A DNA stretch of 8,686 nt from Actinomycetota bacterium. GTDB lineage: Bacteria > Actinomycetota > Acidimicrobiia > Acidimicrobiales > JAMCPL01. The notes beneath the pieces were generated by a model. The model was not told the origin of the DNA, ran no database searches, and was given only the letters and a program-made list of their open reading frames with translations. Where the stretch lies: contig JAMCPC010000130.1 of NCBI GenBank assembly GCA_023379725.1, positions 12,359 through 21,044 of the forward strand, in the 5' to 3' direction. The position numbers and the translations under genes are program-made. Position 1 is the first letter of the stretch. Every line of letters starts with the position of its first letter. Below are positions 6,342 through 8,686 of this stretch, in pieces.

Positions 6342-8438
6342 TCAGTGAATGAACCTGATCACTGCCAGTAAGGCAACAAGCACCAGGAACATATAGATTA
6401 TATACGCATTGAGCTTACCGGATTGCAGACGGCTAACTGCTCGCGCTGTACGTAATATCAGCCTTCCTGATGGGCGGTATATATAAGTCACAACAGGATC
6501 CCTTACCTCGTGCATGTAACGCATTTGCCGTTCTTCTCCCTGGACGGACTTCTCGCTTCTAAGTACGAGGGCAAGTACCGACTTCATAATATTTGCGTAG
6601 CCACTGGCAGTATATCCATCTGAACTATAGTCACTGGCAGGGTAGTCACTGGCAGGGTAACTAGCAACAGATACCTCCGATCCCGGATCCCTACTGGTAA
6701 TATTCCCATGTCGGGCTCCAGATTGCCAGGGTTCTACTACCCTTGCATGAAGATACCTTCCACCGGACATTATAAAAGTAAAGAGCAACACCAGTGCAAT
6801 CATGACACCAAACGCCAACCACAACCAACTGGGTGACAGTACAGAGTATCCGGCAGCAGCAGGCTCCACTACGAATGGAGAAGGCAAACTGGCCAAGATA
6901 TACGATTTCGGAATAATGCCCGACAAACCGGAGGCGATGACTCTTATCTCAAGTGGAGTCACTATAGCAAGTACCACCAGCCCGGCGGCCAATACCCCCA
7001 CTCCGAATCCGGAAAATACACCTGCAATATTCATCTGTACTCTATCAGTACGCGATCTCAACCACTGAGCATGGCTTCTACCGCCTGCAACTGAGATACC
7101 CAGTAGTCTGACAAACGCAAATCCTGCTATCCCTGCCGTCAAAGCTACAAGTGCTCCTGCAAAACTCATCGACAGTGGAATCACAAGGCCATGTAGCCGG
7201 AAGAGTTGGGCCAGACTCTCCATGACAAACCACTCTGAAACAAAACCAGCCAGTGGAGGCATACCTGCCAGACTCAAGCAGCCTATTATAAAGAAAAGGC
7301 GCGCAATCGGAACCTTCCTCGCAGCCGAACTCAGTGTATCCAGATCGGTAGAATTACCGGCAAATTCAATACGTGATGCGGATCCAAACAAGAGCGACTT
7401 ACCAAACGTATGAGCAATACACTGCAATGTTGCTGCAACCAGCCCAGCTGCAACGACAATATGCGAACCCTCTACCTCTCCAGCGCAGGCAACTCCAAAT
7501 GCCGTAAAAATAATACCTGCATTCTCCACGCTTGACCACGAAATAAACCGAGCCAGATCGCGCTCTACTGAGGCAAAAGCTATTCCTGCAAGTGCAGTGA
7601 TACCACCCAGAATAAGGACAGCTGCCACTACGGGAATCGGTGGTGCACCCAAGATATCTAGAAAACGCCACAGACCATATACTCCGACGTTTATAGCCAC
7701 ACCCGCCATAAGCGCTCTGGCGGGGGCAGATGCCTGCGGGTATGCAGCAGGTATCCATGGCTGGAATGGCACGATACCCATCTTCATCGCAAAGGCTCCG
7801 CCACAGAGTATCCAGGCAATCGCTTTGACGATACTACCACTTCCAAGGCCAAAACCAAAGCTCGCCATTGCCAGCGAACCGCTATGGATCGATAACAACA
7901 ACACGCCAAGTAGGAGCATGGCACCGCTACCCTTACCTGTTACGGCAGCCAGCCAAGATGAGCGCATGCCTCTGATATCCTTACGTTGGGCCAATGCAAG
8001 CAGGGAGACTCCTACCGTTACAAGTTCCCAAGAGAATACAAAATCGAACGCATTGGCAGAAAGGATGACACCCACTACAGCCAAAATAAGTAGGTTGAAC
8101 GAGATCGGAGCAAGTCTGGAATGCTCATTGGATGAGCCGGTAGCGACAAGGGAGACCATAGTAGCAACAGGGCAGGTAATCAACAAGAAAAGAGCTGATA
8201 GATGGTCTAGCAAGCCGGCGGGATGCCCAAGTTCCAGCCCAACTACGTGAAGGTGAAGCAGGTAACTACCGGAACCGGATAGCTCCAATCCCCCAGCGAT
8301 CCCGAAGAGCGCACTACCAGCAGATGCCAGCAGGTAGGGTATAGTACGTAGCCTGCTCGTACCTGGCGACAGGAGAAGGCCGGCAAGTAATCCTGCCAAC
8401 AGGACGGACAATCCTGCCGTTAAACATACTGCAATCAT
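6342..8438 (-). CDS. hyfB: HyfB-like proton-antiporter-type membrane subunit of a hydrogenase-4/complex I-related complex
   Basis: This is a large integral membrane protein (698 residues, about 15 hydrophobic segments) of the NuoL/MrpA/HyfB family, which form the ion-pumping arm of complex I-like and group 4 hydrogenase-like complexes. The antiporter core spans about 115-440: TM glutamate E138 in FSWELVTV, TM lysine K219 in AMKMG, RDLARFISWSSVENAGII (293-310), K347 in FGKSLLF, and GMPPLAGFVSEW (392-403). The C-terminal tail (LQSGKLNAYIIYMFLVLVAL, 671-690) is typical of HyfB rather than NuoL. Usually conserved positions differ: PFQPW and AAYPQ replace the common PLH-W and AHP, and N250 stands where many homologues have a TM8 lysine. 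A hydrophilic stretch (about 560-650) holds pentapeptide repeats. The start ATG at 8438 overlaps the stop of the upstream NuoB-like gene (ATGA), suggesting translational coupling. The neighbour pair resembles Rv0082-Rv0083 of M. tuberculosis. Whether the complex is a hydrogenase cannot be judged here. Confidence 0.87.
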   Translation of the reverse strand: MIAVCLTAGLSVLLAGLLAGLLLSPGTSRLRTIPYLLASAGSALFGIAGGLELSGSGSYLLHLHVVGLELGHPAGLLDHLSALFLLITCPVATMVSLVATGSSNEHSRLAPISFNLLILAVVGVILSANAFDFVFSWELVTVGVSLLALAQRKDIRGMRSSWLAAVTGKGSGAMLLLGVLLLSIHSGSLAMASFGFGLGSGSIVKAIAWILCGGAFAMKMGIVPFQPWIPAAYPQASAPARALMAGVAINVGVYGLWRFLDILGAPPIPVVAAVLILGGITALAGIAFASVERDLARFISWSSVENAGIIFTAFGVACAGEVEGSHIVVAAGLVAATLQCIAHTFGKSLLFGSASRIEFAGNSTDLDTLSSAARKVPIARLFFIIGCLSLAGMPPLAGFVSEWFVMESLAQLFRLHGLVIPLSMSFAGALVALTAGIAGFAFVRLLGISVAGGRSHAQWLRSRTDRVQMNIAGVFSGFGVGVLAAGLVVLAIVTPLEIRVIASGLSGIIPKSYILASLPSPFVVEPAAAGYSVLSPSWLWLAFGVMIALVLLFTFIMSGGRYLHARVVEPWQSGARHGNITSRDPGSEVSVASYPASDYPASDYSSDGYTASGYANIMKSVLALVLRSEKSVQGEERQMRYMHEVRDPVVTYIYRPSGRLILRTARAVSRLQSGKLNAYIIYMFLVLVALLAVIRFIH
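6598..6672 (-). repeat. 15 bp tandem repeats encoding A-S-x-Y pentapeptides in hyfB
   Basis: The unit TAGTCACTGGCAGGG (written on the + strand) is perfectly repeated at 6628-6642 and 6643-6657. Decayed copies in the same 15 bp register lie at 6598-6612, 6613-6627 and 6658-6672. On the coding strand they give five pentads, SVASY, PASDY, PASDY, SSDGY and TASGY (about residues 590-614), in the hydrophilic stretch before the last transmembrane helix. The period keeps the frame, so copy number could change without breaking the gene. Confidence 0.88.
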
Positions 8439-8686
8439 AGACTGCCATCCCGCCTATCGGTATACCCGCCCTGGAAAGGGTCATTCTCTCCAGCAGGTAG
8501 ACCAGCGGCTATATCGGAATAACCAGAAGAATTATTGTGCAACGAGACATCCAGGTGGCAGAGAGGGACTACACCCATAGCTACGAGTATCCCCCTGAGA
8601 ACAGCTAAAGGGCTTGGAGGATTGCCAGGGACATAAAGATCGACCGGGATGATAGCTGCAATACCATCACTGAATGCGCTAGTGGC
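8435..8686 (-). CDS. NuoB/HyfI-like Fe-S subunit, C-terminal part (cut by window edge)
   Basis: The - strand frame is open from the right edge to TGA at 8437-8435, giving 83 residues with no start inside the window. The segment IIPVDLYVPGNPPSPLAVLRGIL (residues 12-34 of the fragment, quoted in the pieces IIPVDLYVPG and NPPSPLAVLRG) matches the C-terminal signature of the NuoB/HycG/HyfI family, which carries the terminal [4Fe-4S] cluster next to the quinone or [NiFe] site. The family signature is VPGCPP; here it reads VPGNPP, so the last cluster cysteine appears replaced by asparagine. The other ligands lie beyond the edge. About 45 residues follow, including a polar part (SLHNNSSGYSDIAAG) and a Gly/Asp/Arg-rich end. 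The stop overlaps the hyfB start by ATGA, so the two are surely one operon, with the rest of the complex, if any, upstream beyond the window. Confidence 0.8.
   Translation of the reverse strand, partial: ATSAFSDGIAAIIPVDLYVPGNPPSPLAVLRGILVAMGVVPLCHLDVSLHNNSSGYSDIAAGLPAGENDPFQGGYTDRRDGSL

Noticed and set aside
6343..6364. CAGTGA/TCACTG inverted repeat at the pckG/hyfB convergence as a terminator
   Set aside because: The stem is only 6 bp with a 10 nt loop and no T-run on either strand, and it overlaps the end of hyfB.
7597..8250. 217-residue open frame on the + strand inside hyfB
   Set aside because: It is antisense to the transmembrane core. The Pro/Thr/Ala-rich composition is what reverse reading of membrane codons gives.

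Overview
The window looks like chromosomal DNA of a mycothiol-producing actinobacterium. The evidence is an MshD-type mycothiol synthase, a GTP-type PEP carboxykinase, and a NuoB-like/HyfB-like pair resembling the actinobacterial Rv0082-Rv0083 type. Base composition is close to balanced, and Ile ATA and Arg AGA/AGG codons are common, which is unusual for this phylum. I see no phage, transposase, integrase, CRISPR or defence gene, and I cannot name the species.

Layout, left to right. (1) A + strand block at 2-2041 holds the C-terminal part of a DinG-like helicase, cut by the window edge, followed after 45 bp by mshD. (2) A - strand tRNA-Pro(UGG) gene at 2075-2148 lies tail-to-tail with mshD and has its own TATAAT box. 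(3) A - strand pair at 4146-2330 consists of thiL (thiamine-monophosphate kinase) followed by a VIT/CCC1-family iron/manganese transporter gene. (4) A 348 bp divergent intergenic region at 4147-4494 contains a dyad near thiL and a TATAAT box plus foldable leader before pckG. (5) pckG lies on the + strand at 4495-6288 with a clear Shine-Dalgarno. (6) A - strand pair at 8686-6342 consists of a NuoB/HyfI-like subunit cut by the right edge and, overlapping it by ATGA, a HyfB-like antiporter-type membrane subunit. This pair converges on pckG.

The genes cover unrelated housekeeping tasks: DNA repair helicase, thiol redox buffer, thiamine diphosphate synthesis, metal transport, anaplerosis/gluconeogenesis and a membrane oxidoreductase complex. 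Only thiL-VIT and NuoB-like-hyfB look like real transcription units.

The most interesting signals are small. Short tandem duplications recur. In-frame 18, 24 and 15 bp units occur in hydrophilic inserts of MshD, ThiL and HyfB. A perfect 16 bp duplication lies across the start codon of the VIT gene and creates an out-of-frame decoy ATG. The NuoB-like subunit has Asn where the last Fe-S cysteine is expected, and the HyfB-like subunit has changed several usually conserved polar residues. I do not see a complete new system; these are leads.
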